From Verrucomicrobiota bacterium (lineage in GTDB: Bacteria > Verrucomicrobiota > Verrucomicrobiia > Opitutales > Opitutaceae): DNA of 64,000 nucleotides. Where the stretch lies: NCBI GenBank assembly GCA_023416735.1, contig JAEZGX010000006.1, positions 1-64,000 of the forward strand, in the 5' to 3' direction. A program made the translations under genes and the position numbers. This document shows, piece by piece, positions 56,871 through 64,000 of the stretch (within the stretch, counting starts at the first letter, position 1; each line of letters starts with the position of its first letter). The notes below the pieces were generated by a model. It worked only from the letters and a program-made list of their open reading frames with translations, made no database searches and was not told where the DNA came from.

Positions 56871-58907
56871 TCAAAAGATATACTGCACCTTCCCATAGAG
56901 CACGTGCGCGTCGAAGTCATTCATCCCGGGCCACGTCTCGTCGCGGTTCGTCACATAGCCATACTTGAAGGTGTAGATCAGCGTCTCGCTCTGCCGGCGC
57001 TTCCACGTCAGATAAGCCGCCTCCTGCTTCTGGCTCACGCCGTAGGGCAGTGAGGTCGCCGAGTTGTCGAGGAAGTTGGACGCGTTGAACAGCGAGCAGT
57101 CGATCAGCAGGTCGTCGCGATCCGTCAGCACGTAGCCGCCGCCGAGCACGACGTTCACGTAGTTGTTGTCGCCGTGCTGGACGAACTGATACGCGGGCGT
57201 CTTCAGCTGGTCGTAAGTCACGTTCACATTCCCCGTCACATAGAGCCGGTTTGTCGGGCTCCACGTCACGCTCTGGCTGATGATGTGCGCCGTCAGCTCC
57301 GAGCTCTGCACGGGAGCGAGCCCCGCCTCGATGCTGTTGATCGTCGAGGTTTGATAATCGTAACGCGACACCAGGCTCAGCTTCGAAAACGGACGCCAGG
57401 TCATGCGGAAATTCACATCGTGCGTCTCGAAATCCTGGTCGGTGATGTAGGCCGGATAACGATCGCCGCCCGTCACCGGCGTGTTGTCACGCATCGGATC
57501 GTAATCGTTCACCTTCACCTTGAAATAATACTGCGCGGCAAAGGTCAGACCGGGCTTCGCATACCAGTTCGCATTCAGCGAATACTTCTGCGTGCTGCGT
57601 TCGTTATCCATCGGGCGGTCGATCGTCTTCTGCCCGGTGTGGTGGATGATCCGCTCTTCGTTCAGCTGGCCGCTGCCCTGCACCCATTCCGCCTCGCCGC
57701 TGAAGACCCAGTTAGGCTTCCCCGTGTAGCGCACTTCGATCGCCTCGGAAAACTCGTCCCAGTCATTGTGGTGATCGCCTTCGACGTCTTCCAGAATCGC
57801 CGGCACCGCCGCACCGCTCCCGAAATTCGTCTCCACAAATTCCGCCATCGTCTCCTGCCGCCGGTTTTCGTAGCGGAAGCTCGGCCGGATCGTCCAATGC
57901 TTCCGCGGCGTATAAACCCCGTTCAGGTTCAACACCGTCTGCTTCAACTGGGCGTGGCCTTCGAGATCGTAGAATCCTTCGTCGCGCTGCTGCCGCCGCA
58001 CGAAGGCAGGATCGAACACCGGATCATAACTCTGCCCATAGATGCGGCTGCCATGGATCAGCGTGTCGAGTTTCGTAATCAGCGCGCCGCCGGAAAGCGT
58101 GAGCTGCTCGCTGATCTTGCGCTGATAATATCCGTGCGTCGCCCACAGGTCGTTCGCCGTGCCGTCTTTCTGCGTGACGATTCGATCCGCCGCCTCGAAG
58201 GGCCGGCGTCGATTGTAGCGCTTGTTGTTCAACTGGGTCTCCGAATAACGCGTGCCGACGTTCCACTTCTGGTTCGGCTGCGACTGATTGCCGACATCGA
58301 GCGAGATCGTCTGCACGACTTCATCGATGTCGTAAAAACCCGGCACAATGTTGCGCGTGCCATACGGCGCGCCGACCAGATTCGTGTCCCCCCAATGCGT
58401 CGTGCTTTTCGTGCCGCTGCGCTCGGCCCGATCATAACGCAGACGGATCAATGTCTGGTTTTCCAAATACGCCCCGACTTCGATCCACGCCTTGCTGCGA
58501 TCGATCGCGAGTTCCTCGTCGAACAACGTGAAGCGCGTGTCGCGCGGACGAAACACGCCGCCTGAGCCGTCATACCAAACCCGATACTGCTGGAATCCGG
58601 CATCGATGTAGAACTTGTCCAGTTTCTCGTAGCGGCCCGCGATGCGGTAATCGTAGTCGAAGGGCAGCACGCGCGCCTCGAACGTGAAGAGGTCGTCGTC
58701 CCCTTCACGCGTGAGGCGATACTCTTCCAATCCGCCCATCACATCCTTGTTGCGCTGGAGCATCTGATGAAACGCCGGGCGGTCTCCTTCCTGCAGGGCG
58801 CCGCCGGCGGCAACCGTAACGACACCGCTCGTGGTCACGGTCTGGCCGAACAACGCGGCCGGAGCGATCAGAAGGGCCCAGAGGGCGCGGGAGCGAAAGC
58901 TTTGCAT
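56871..58907 (-). CDS. MtrB/PioB-like outer-membrane beta-barrel of a porin-cytochrome complex
   Basis: 678 residues. Signal peptide MQSFRSRALWALLIAPAALF ends before GQTVTTSG. The mature protein consists of alternating amphipathic strands (e.g. YEKLDKFYIDAGFQQYRVWY, YSLNANWYAKPGLTFAAQYY) and ends in aromatic F (VLYGKVQYIF), the signal for outer-membrane insertion. The MtrB/PioB family sheathes multihaem cytochromes across the outer membrane. The upstream genes encode the cytochromes. No N-terminal CxxC pair is visible. Confidence 0.82.
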   Translation of the reverse strand: MQSFRSRALWALLIAPAALFGQTVTTSGVVTVAAGGALQEGDRPAFHQMLQRNKDVMGGLEEYRLTREGDDDLFTFEARVLPFDYDYRIAGRYEKLDKFYIDAGFQQYRVWYDGSGGVFRPRDTRFTLFDEELAIDRSKAWIEVGAYLENQTLIRLRYDRAERSGTKSTTHWGDTNLVGAPYGTRNIVPGFYDIDEVVQTISLDVGNQSQPNQKWNVGTRYSETQLNNKRYNRRRPFEAADRIVTQKDGTANDLWATHGYYQRKISEQLTLSGGALITKLDTLIHGSRIYGQSYDPVFDPAFVRRQQRDEGFYDLEGHAQLKQTVLNLNGVYTPRKHWTIRPSFRYENRRQETMAEFVETNFGSGAAVPAILEDVEGDHHNDWDEFSEAIEVRYTGKPNWVFSGEAEWVQGSGQLNEERIIHHTGQKTIDRPMDNERSTQKYSLNANWYAKPGLTFAAQYYFKVKVNDYDPMRDNTPVTGGDRYPAYITDQDFETHDVNFRMTWRPFSKLSLVSRYDYQTSTINSIEAGLAPVQSSELTAHIISQSVTWSPTNRLYVTGNVNVTYDQLKTPAYQFVQHGDNNYVNVVLGGGYVLTDRDDLLIDCSLFNASNFLDNSATSLPYGVSQKQEAAYLTWKRRQSETLIYTFKYGYVTNRDETWPGMNDFDAHVLYGKVQYIF

Positions 58908-58937
58908 GGCGCGGGTGGGTTGAGGGGACGTTCGAAA

Positions 58938-59720
58938 TTAGAAGCGAAGCGACGAGTTGACGTGCGAGCCGTGAACCGCCTCGTGGCAGCCCGCGGTCCA
59001 ACACGTGCCGCGCTGGACGAAGGCCGCGTGATCGCGACCACCGATCATCAGCTGACCGCTCGCCGTCTGCTGTTGGAAGTGGCACTGCAGGCACAGCGTC
59101 TGATTGCGCGACTTGAGCATCTTCGCGTTCACCGTGCCGTGCGGGTTGTGACAAGTCGTGCAGTTGTCGCGCAGCGCTTCGTGCTCGAACACGAACGGTC
59201 CGCGCTGCGCCTCGTGACAGCTGAGGCAGGACGCATCCGCCGATGCCAGCGACGTCCCGCCGCCGATCACCGCGTCACCCGAGTGCGGATTGTGGCAATC
59301 GTTGCAGCTCACCTTGCCCTCCAACACCGGATGCGCATGCGGCGCCGCAAACTCGCCGCGCTTATCCAAGTGACACTGGAAACAGGTCTCCGGCGAACTT
59401 CCGGGATTCACGATCGTGCCCAGCTCGCCGCCTGACTTCACGTGCGCGCTGCCCGGGCCGTGACACGACTCGCACCCGATCCCGAGCGCGTGATTGCCGC
59501 TCGTCATGAGGTTCGCATGCGTCGCATCGTGAAATGCCGACGTCACGTTTTCATGGCATTCCGCGCATTCCTGCGAGCCGACGAACTTCGCGTTCGGCAC
59601 CGTGGCCGGAGGAGCCATCAGCGTGCGGTTCACCGTCACGCAACCGATCAACAGGAGTCCCCACACGGCGACACCGCCGAAGAGCAGGGTATTTTTCGTG
59701 CAACGAAAACGTGGGGTCAT
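58938..59720 (-). CDS. Eight-haem lipoprotein cytochrome c (DmsE/MtrA-like)
   Basis: 260 residues. Lipobox LLIGC (Cys27). Seven CxxCH sites can be counted (CAECH, CESCH, CFQCH, CNDCH, CLSCH, CTTCH, CLQCH), plus a CX4CH (CWTAGCH) near the C-terminus. The NPHSGD/NPHGT passages are typical for DmsE/MtrA-family cytochromes that sit inside the outer-membrane barrel and pass electrons through it. 30 bp upstream of the barrel gene. Confidence 0.88.
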   Translation of the reverse strand: MTPRFRCTKNTLLFGGVAVWGLLLIGCVTVNRTLMAPPATVPNAKFVGSQECAECHENVTSAFHDATHANLMTSGNHALGIGCESCHGPGSAHVKSGGELGTIVNPGSSPETCFQCHLDKRGEFAAPHAHPVLEGKVSCNDCHNPHSGDAVIGGGTSLASADASCLSCHEAQRGPFVFEHEALRDNCTTCHNPHGTVNAKMLKSRNQTLCLQCHFQQQTASGQLMIGGRDHAAFVQRGTCWTAGCHEAVHGSHVNSSLRF

Positions 59721-59943
59721 ACGAGGAAGCGTTGGCGGCTGAGTTGGTTTCCGCAGGACGGCTGGTCAGGCAGTATGCCGAAGTCTATCGGCTAACGGCG
59801 CGGTTGGCTGCGCATGGTTTGGCGGGGTCCACGCAGCCATTGCGGCAAATCTTGGCGGCAAACCGTGCACACTCCCTCCGGCAACGCATGCGCCCCGCCG
59901 CGGATAAGAGATGGCTTGCACGGGCTCCCTCCTCGCCGAGCGC
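59721..59943. other. 223-bp gap in the cytochrome operon
   Basis: Between the octahaem and the NapC/NirT-type genes. No frame with protein-like composition and no clear hairpin terminator; an internal promoter is possible but not visible. Confidence 0.4.
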
Positions 59944-61437
59944 TTACTTCTGAATCCCGCCGTTGTGGCAGTCCGAGCACGTGAGATCCGGATCGAGGTC
60001 GCCATCCGGATGCTCGAACTCGAGTCCGGTCGCCGACAACAACTCCAGCTGCGACCCGCTGCCCTGCGACAGGATGGTGTGACACGAGTTGCAGTCGCTC
60101 GACCGCACGCCTTCGCCCGTCTCCGTCTTGTGCTTGTCGTCATGGCAGCGGAAACAGCCGAGCCAGTCCTTGTGCCCGATGTTGTTCGGATACACGCGCC
60201 AGTCCGCCTTCCGTTCCGGGAAGATCGATGTCGCGAACAACCGCTGCACGGTCTCCACCGCTCCGGCCAGATGCGGATGACCGCTGTAACGAGATTCCAA
60301 ATACGCAGCAATTTTGCCCGGCGCCTCCGCATCCGTCGCCATTTCCTGCTCCATCGCTTTCACCGCCTCGCGCTTGATGTTCGGCAGCTGCGTGCTGAGC
60401 GCCCCCGACGCCATCGCCCGCTCGACCAGATCGTTCGCCGTCGGAAATACGTGCGCCGGCCGATTGTGGCAATCCATGCAATCCATCACGCGAATCTTCT
60501 CCGCCGGCGGCTCGCCTTCGAACTCCTCCGTCTTGAACACCCGCGCGGTGCCGTTGCGCAGATTGGTGACGCGCATCCACGGGATCTCCTGCCGCTTTTC
60601 GTCGGTCGCGTAGTATTCCACTTTCTCGTTCTCGTTCACGTGCCAGTGGATCCCGCCAGGCGGCGCGTCCGGGTTGCTCTGGTTCACGTGCATCAACATC
60701 CGCACGCTGTAGGGCGTGTTCTTCTTATCGGAGAGAAAGTGCGTGTAGTTGATGTCGACGTTGCCGTGAAATTTCTCCGGCCAGTGACACTTCTCACAGA
60801 TGTCCTGCGCCGGTCGCAGGTTTTTCAACGGCGTCTCGATCGGCCGGTTGTAGTTGTCCAGCGTATACGCGATCAGCTGGTGCACACCGTTGATCTTCGC
60901 TTTGAAGAACCACTCCGCCCCGGAACCGATGTGGCATTCGACGCAGTCGACGCGTGCATGCGAGCCGCGTTTATACGTCACTAGCTCCGGGTTCATCGCT
61001 TGGTGACACACCTCGCCGCAGAACTGCACCGACTCGGAATAATGATACGTCTGATAACTCCCAAACGCGCTCAGCAGCAGGAATCCCAACGCGCCGCAGC
61101 CAAACACCGCCATTATCCGCCGCTGCCTCGGATTCGTGAAATCCAGCCGCCACTTGTCGGGCATCGTCGCCGCGTGCTTGATCGCCCAGCGCCGCTGCAA
61201 CCACGCCCCGAGCCCCGCCAAGACGAGCCCGCCAATCAGGAAGCTCGGAGCGACAATATACGTGAAGATTCCCAGATACGGATTCGCGTCGCCTTGCGTG
61301 AAATCCATCCACACCAGCAGCGCGAACGAGAACAACGCCCCCACCGCCACCACGAAACCGATCGCACTGATCCAGTTGTTGAAATGCGAACGCACCCGCG
61401 GCGCATTCGTCGGCAGATTCGAGCTGGAATTCGACAT
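59944..61437 (-). CDS. Seven-haem NapC/NirT-family inner-membrane cytochrome (ImcH-like)
   Basis: 497 residues from ATG 61437 (MSNSSSNLPTNAPRVRSHFN); a TTG start eight codons upstream is less likely. Three membrane segments: WISAIGFVVAVGALFSFALL, FTYIVAPSFLIGGLVLAGLG, FGCGALGFLLLSAFG. Haem sites: an unusual CX3CH (FCGEVCHQAMNPE), then CVECH, CEKCH, CMDCH, CFRCH, CNSCH, CSDCH. The N-terminal block (GSHARVDCVECHIGSGAEWF) is that of quinol-oxidising NapC/NrfH proteins; seven haems and the long C-terminus resemble Geobacter ImcH. It would move electrons from the quinol pool to periplasmic cytochromes. Confidence 0.88.
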   Translation of the reverse strand: MSNSSSNLPTNAPRVRSHFNNWISAIGFVVAVGALFSFALLVWMDFTQGDANPYLGIFTYIVAPSFLIGGLVLAGLGAWLQRRWAIKHAATMPDKWRLDFTNPRQRRIMAVFGCGALGFLLLSAFGSYQTYHYSESVQFCGEVCHQAMNPELVTYKRGSHARVDCVECHIGSGAEWFFKAKINGVHQLIAYTLDNYNRPIETPLKNLRPAQDICEKCHWPEKFHGNVDINYTHFLSDKKNTPYSVRMLMHVNQSNPDAPPGGIHWHVNENEKVEYYATDEKRQEIPWMRVTNLRNGTARVFKTEEFEGEPPAEKIRVMDCMDCHNRPAHVFPTANDLVERAMASGALSTQLPNIKREAVKAMEQEMATDAEAPGKIAAYLESRYSGHPHLAGAVETVQRLFATSIFPERKADWRVYPNNIGHKDWLGCFRCHDDKHKTETGEGVRSSDCNSCHTILSQGSGSQLELLSATGLEFEHPDGDLDPDLTCSDCHNGGIQK

Positions 61438-61505
61438 GGTGCTGGAAATGGGGCGCTGCAATCCGCCCCTCGTCCGAGATCTCGCTTCAACCGCCGCCGC
61501 TCATC

Positions 61506-61844
61506 TCATCCCTTGAACGCGCGAATGAACGCCACGAATTCCTTGATCTCCTCGGCCGAGAGTTCGTCGCCGAATCCTTTCATCTTCTCCTTCCCGTTCT
61601 CATCCTTCACGCCTTCCGTCGTGATGCGAATGATGTCCTCATCGGTCATCTCCGCCTGCACGTTCGCATCGGTGTAGTCTTTCACCTTGAGGCGCTTTCC
61701 GACCTTGGTCTGCCCCTTGCCATCCGCGCCATGGCATTTCTGGCAGTGATTTCCCCAGTTCTCCGCCACCGGCGCCGCCTGGCTCAGTCCTGCGGGAACG
61801 ACAAACACGAGGCCGACGAGAATGATCTTTGCGATGGAGTTCAT
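61506..61844 (-). CDS. Small soluble c-type cytochrome
   Basis: 112 residues from ATG 61844, which opens the signal peptide MNSIAKIILVGLVFVVPAGL. One haem site CQKCH followed by GADGKGQTKVG and an axial Met in KEKMKGFGDELSAEE, typical class I cytochrome c. Periplasmic electron shuttle between the membrane cytochrome and the outer-membrane complex or an oxidase. First gene of the leftward cluster. Confidence 0.88.
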   Translation of the reverse strand: MNSIAKIILVGLVFVVPAGLSQAAPVAENWGNHCQKCHGADGKGQTKVGKRLKVKDYTDANVQAEMTDEDIIRITTEGVKDENGKEKMKGFGDELSAEEIKEFVAFIRAFKG

Positions 61845-62118
61845 GATTTCGGATTTCGGAAGGGTTGAGCCGCTACTCGGGGTTTGCTGCAGCTTGCCCG
61901 AATCCTCGCGCCGCGACTGCGCAGCTTTTGGCAGCCTGCGCGCATCGTTTGTGTCGCCCGCCAGAAATTCCTGCACAGCCGCTCCGCACTTCCTGCCGAC
62001 GCGTCACAAGGTTTGAACAGCAGAGCACAAGAGATGCGCAGCACCGCCGTGACTCTTCAGGCATCCTTCAGCCAGCGCGCCGCCTTCCGCGAATCGCCGA
62101 CCACCCTTCCCATTCTTT
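61845..62118. promoter_or_regulatory. Divergent intergenic region between cytochrome operon and resB
   Basis: 274 bp separating start codons of oppositely transcribed genes, so both promoters must lie here. I cannot point to confident -35/-10 elements or operators. Confidence 0.4.
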
Positions 62119-63357
62119 ATGCGCACGCTCTTGCGCGATTTTCGCGACATCCTCTCCTCGCTCAAACTCACCGTCGCCCTCATCGCGCTGTCGATCGTCC
62201 TCGTCCTCGCCGCGACGCTTGACCAGGTGAACATCGGCGTTTGGGCCGTGCAGGAAAAATACTTCCACAGCTGGGCCGTCTTCTGGCCCGTGGGCGACCT
62301 CTCCCTCGCGATTTTCCCCGGCGGCTACACCCTCGGCGGCCTCCTGCTCGCCAATCTCGTCGCCGCCCATCTCTTCCGTTTCAAACTCACGTGGCGCAAG
62401 TCCGGCATCTACCTCGTCCACTCCGGCCTCATCGTTCTCCTCCTCGGCGAACTTTTCACCGGTCTCTTCCAGGACGAATACCACCTGCGCATCGCCCACA
62501 ACGAAACGAAAAACTACGCCGAGAGCTACCGCGCGGTCGAACTCGCCATCGTCGACACGACCGATCCCGACTCCGATCGCGTTACCGCGATCCCCGAGGC
62601 CATCCTCGCCGAACACCGCTCCGCCCAACACCCCGCCCTCCCGTTCCGCGTCGCCGTCCGCCACTTCTATCCCAATTCCACCCTCCAGCTCCGCCGCGCC
62701 AATCCTCACGCCCCGCCTTCTCACGCCACCGCCGGCGCCGGCCCGCAACTCATCGCCACCCCGCAGCCCGTCACCTACAAACAGGACGAGCGCAACATGC
62801 CGTCCGCCTTTGTCGATCTCATCGGCGCCGACGGCTCCCTCGGCACGTATCTCGTCTCCACGCTCCTCCTCGAACCACAACGCTTCGAGCACGCCGGCCG
62901 CAGCTACGCCATCTCGCTCCGCTTCGCCCGCCACTATCTGCCGTTCTCGCTCACGCTGCTGAAATTCACGCACGATCGCTACGCCGGCACCAACATCCCC
63001 AAAAACTTCTCCAGCCGCATCCGCCTCGTCACCCCGGACGGCATCGATGATCGCGAGGTCCTCATCTTCATGAACAACCCGCTCCGTTACGCGGGCCTCA
63101 CGTTCTACCAGGCCGGTTTCGAAAACAACGACACCACCTCGATCCTCCAAGTCGTCCGCAACCCGAGCTGGCTCCTCCCCTACATCGCCTGCGTCACCAT
63201 GACGCTCGGCTTCACCCTCCAGTTCGGCCTGCACCTTTTCGCCTTCGCCCGCAAACGATCCCGCTCCCCTGTCTCTGCCCTTCCTCCTTCACCTGTCATT
63301 CTGAGCAAAGCGAAGAATCCAGTTGGATCTTCGCCCTCTCCTCAGTTCCGCACCTGA
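62119..63357 (+). CDS. resB: Cytochrome c biogenesis protein ResB
   Basis: 412 residues. Membrane spans: LKLTVALIALSIVLVLAAT, GGYTLGGLLLANLVAAHLF, GIYLVHSGLIVLLLGELFTG, and a C-terminal span IACVTMTLGFTLQFGLHLF. The SLKLTVALI opening, the large periplasmic domain and MNNPLRYAGLTFYQAGF are ResB hallmarks. ResB works with ResC/CcsA in system II to bring haem to apocytochromes. The last ~25 residues (PVILSKAKNPVGSS) are encoded by a copy of the TCATTCTGAGCAAAGCGAAG repeat, so the natural end was extended by the repeat. Confidence 0.9.
   Translation: MRTLLRDFRDILSSLKLTVALIALSIVLVLAATLDQVNIGVWAVQEKYFHSWAVFWPVGDLSLAIFPGGYTLGGLLLANLVAAHLFRFKLTWRKSGIYLVHSGLIVLLLGELFTGLFQDEYHLRIAHNETKNYAESYRAVELAIVDTTDPDSDRVTAIPEAILAEHRSAQHPALPFRVAVRHFYPNSTLQLRRANPHAPPSHATAGAGPQLIATPQPVTYKQDERNMPSAFVDLIGADGSLGTYLVSTLLLEPQRFEHAGRSYAISLRFARHYLPFSLTLLKFTHDRYAGTNIPKNFSSRIRLVTPDGIDDREVLIFMNNPLRYAGLTFYQAGFENNDTTSILQVVRNPSWLLPYIACVTMTLGFTLQFGLHLFAFARKRSRSPVSALPPSPVILSKAKNPVGSSPSPQFRT
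63296..63321. repeat. Second copy of the TCATYCTGAGC repeat, inside the 3' end of resB
   Basis: TCATTCTGAGCAAAGCGAAG resembles the copy at 1791 with three substitutions and is translated as the C-terminal VILSKAKNP. Confidence 0.6.
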
Positions 63358-63382
63358 CCCCGAGCCTCGGCTCCACCGCGCC

Positions 63383-64000
63383 ATGAAACGCATCCTCCCT
63401 TTCGCCGTCCTCGCCGTCGCCACGGTCGCCGTCCTCGCCACCCTTCGCGCGCCGAATCCAAAATCCGAATACGACATCAACGCCTTCGGCCAGCTCCCCA
63501 CGCTCGTCAACGGCCGCCTCAAGCCTCTCGACACCGTCGCGCGCACGTCCCTCCTCGTCTTCCAGGGCCGCCAGCGCGTCACCGCCCCCGACGGCCGCCG
63601 CGTTTCACCCACCGAATGGCTCCTCGATGTCTTTTTCCGTCCCGACGTCGCGCAACATTACCAAACATTCGAAATCGTTCACCCCGATGTCCTCGCGCTG
63701 TTAAATCTCACCACCGAAGACGGCGCCGCCGGCAAACGTTTCTCCTACCACCAGATCGCCCACGGTCTCGCCGAACTCGAGCGCCAGGCCAAACTCGCCG
63801 AGGGCGTCGAGGGCCCGCTCCGCAATCCCTTTCAGCGCGCCGTGCTCACGCTTCGCCAAAACCTCATCCTGTATCAGCGCCTCCAGCACAGCCTCAACGC
63901 CCCGCGGCTCGCCGCCGCCAGCACTGCGGCGACATCAGCCTCCGACTTCCTCACCCAACTTTCCACGTTCGAGAAAGACGCCCCGGCCGGCCTCGCCGCA
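63383..64000 (+). CDS. Cytochrome c biogenesis protein, CcsA/ResC-type, N-terminal part
   Basis: 206 residues visible from ATG 63383; the gene runs off the window. One N-terminal membrane segment (ILPFAVLAVATVAVLATL), then EYDINAFGQLPTLVNGRLKP and LDTVARTSLLVFQGRQ, the extracytoplasmic opening seen in the long CcsA-like proteins of Verrucomicrobia, Planctomycetes and Bacteroidetes. It follows resB by 25 bp and would complete the haem ligation machinery needed for the cytochromes next door. Confidence 0.82.
   Translation, partial: MKRILPFAVLAVATVAVLATLRAPNPKSEYDINAFGQLPTLVNGRLKPLDTVARTSLLVFQGRQRVTAPDGRRVSPTEWLLDVFFRPDVAQHYQTFEIVHPDVLALLNLTTEDGAAGKRFSYHQIAHGLAELERQAKLAEGVEGPLRNPFQRAVLTLRQNLILYQRLQHSLNAPRLAAASTAATSASDFLTQLSTFEKDAPAGLAA

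Noticed and set aside
56686..56898. Protein-coding gene reading WRDGRDSNPR
   Set aside because: It is the translation of a tRNA 3' end, a well-known artefact, and runs through a terminator.

Overview
The window is high-GC bacterial DNA, most likely from the verrucomicrobial family Opitutaceae. The support is indirect: secreted TIM-barrel sugar isomerases, typical intergenic repeat families, a multihaem porin-cytochrome operon and the ResB/CcsBA cytochrome c maturation type. No rRNA or intact tRNA was seen, so the taxonomic call is inference.

Region 1 (1-5917) is ordinary chromosome. It holds a zinc alcohol/polyol dehydrogenase (5' end missing), an SDR oxidoreductase coupled to it by an ATGA overlap (an idonate/5-ketogluconate-like pair, but with Arg in place of the catalytic Lys), a secreted xylose-isomerase-like TIM barrel, a secreted beta-propeller lactonase and an RtcB-type RNA ligase facing the other way. 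Dispersed repeats lie between these genes.

Region 2 (about 5918-16633) is an accessory, defence-like island. A 165-bp palindromic element is followed by a pair of ~115-145 bp structured direct repeats that flank a proteasome-like Ntn hydrolase gene carrying two compensating frameshifts. Next come a DUF3800 protein, a nuclease-like protein and a SEC-C protein in overlapping frames, then, convergent to them, a 1225-residue STAND-type P-loop NTPase and a 598-residue protein with a PD-(D/E)XK-like motif.

Region 3 (16634-56666, 40,033 bp) is a Mu-like transposable prophage with non-contractile (siphovirus-type) tail genes. Both termini can be read: TG...CA ends sharing a conserved terminal inverted repeat, with further sub-terminal GAAAAGGGT-type sites, flanked by GAAA on both sides. 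The early end is on the right: divergent repressor and Ner-like gene around a multi-site operator, MuA-like transposase, MuB-like ATPase, Gam-like protein, RMF-like protein, GemA-like protein, D12 adenine methylase and a sigma region-4-like protein. The late genes run leftward: MuF with a metallopeptidase domain, tail completion, lysis cluster with overlapping spanin-like frames, small and large terminase, portal, a fused protease-scaffold-capsid gene, a glycosyltransferase-like gene, connector and tail genes, a frameshifted tail chaperone pair, tape measure, tail tip (BR0599, NlpC/P60, J-like with tandem and collagen-like repeats) and right-end accessory genes. Most junctions are ATGA/GTGA overlaps and the frames are intact, so the prophage looks potentially functional.

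Region 4 (56667-64000) is chromosome again: a hairpin terminator next to a tRNA 3' fragment, then a leftward operon encoding a c-type cytochrome, a seven-haem NapC/NirT (ImcH-like) membrane cytochrome, an eight-haem lipoprotein cytochrome and an MtrB/PioB-like outer-membrane barrel, which together could move electrons from the quinone pool to the cell surface. Divergent from it are ResB and the start of a CcsA/ResC-like gene, the machinery that would attach haem to these cytochromes.
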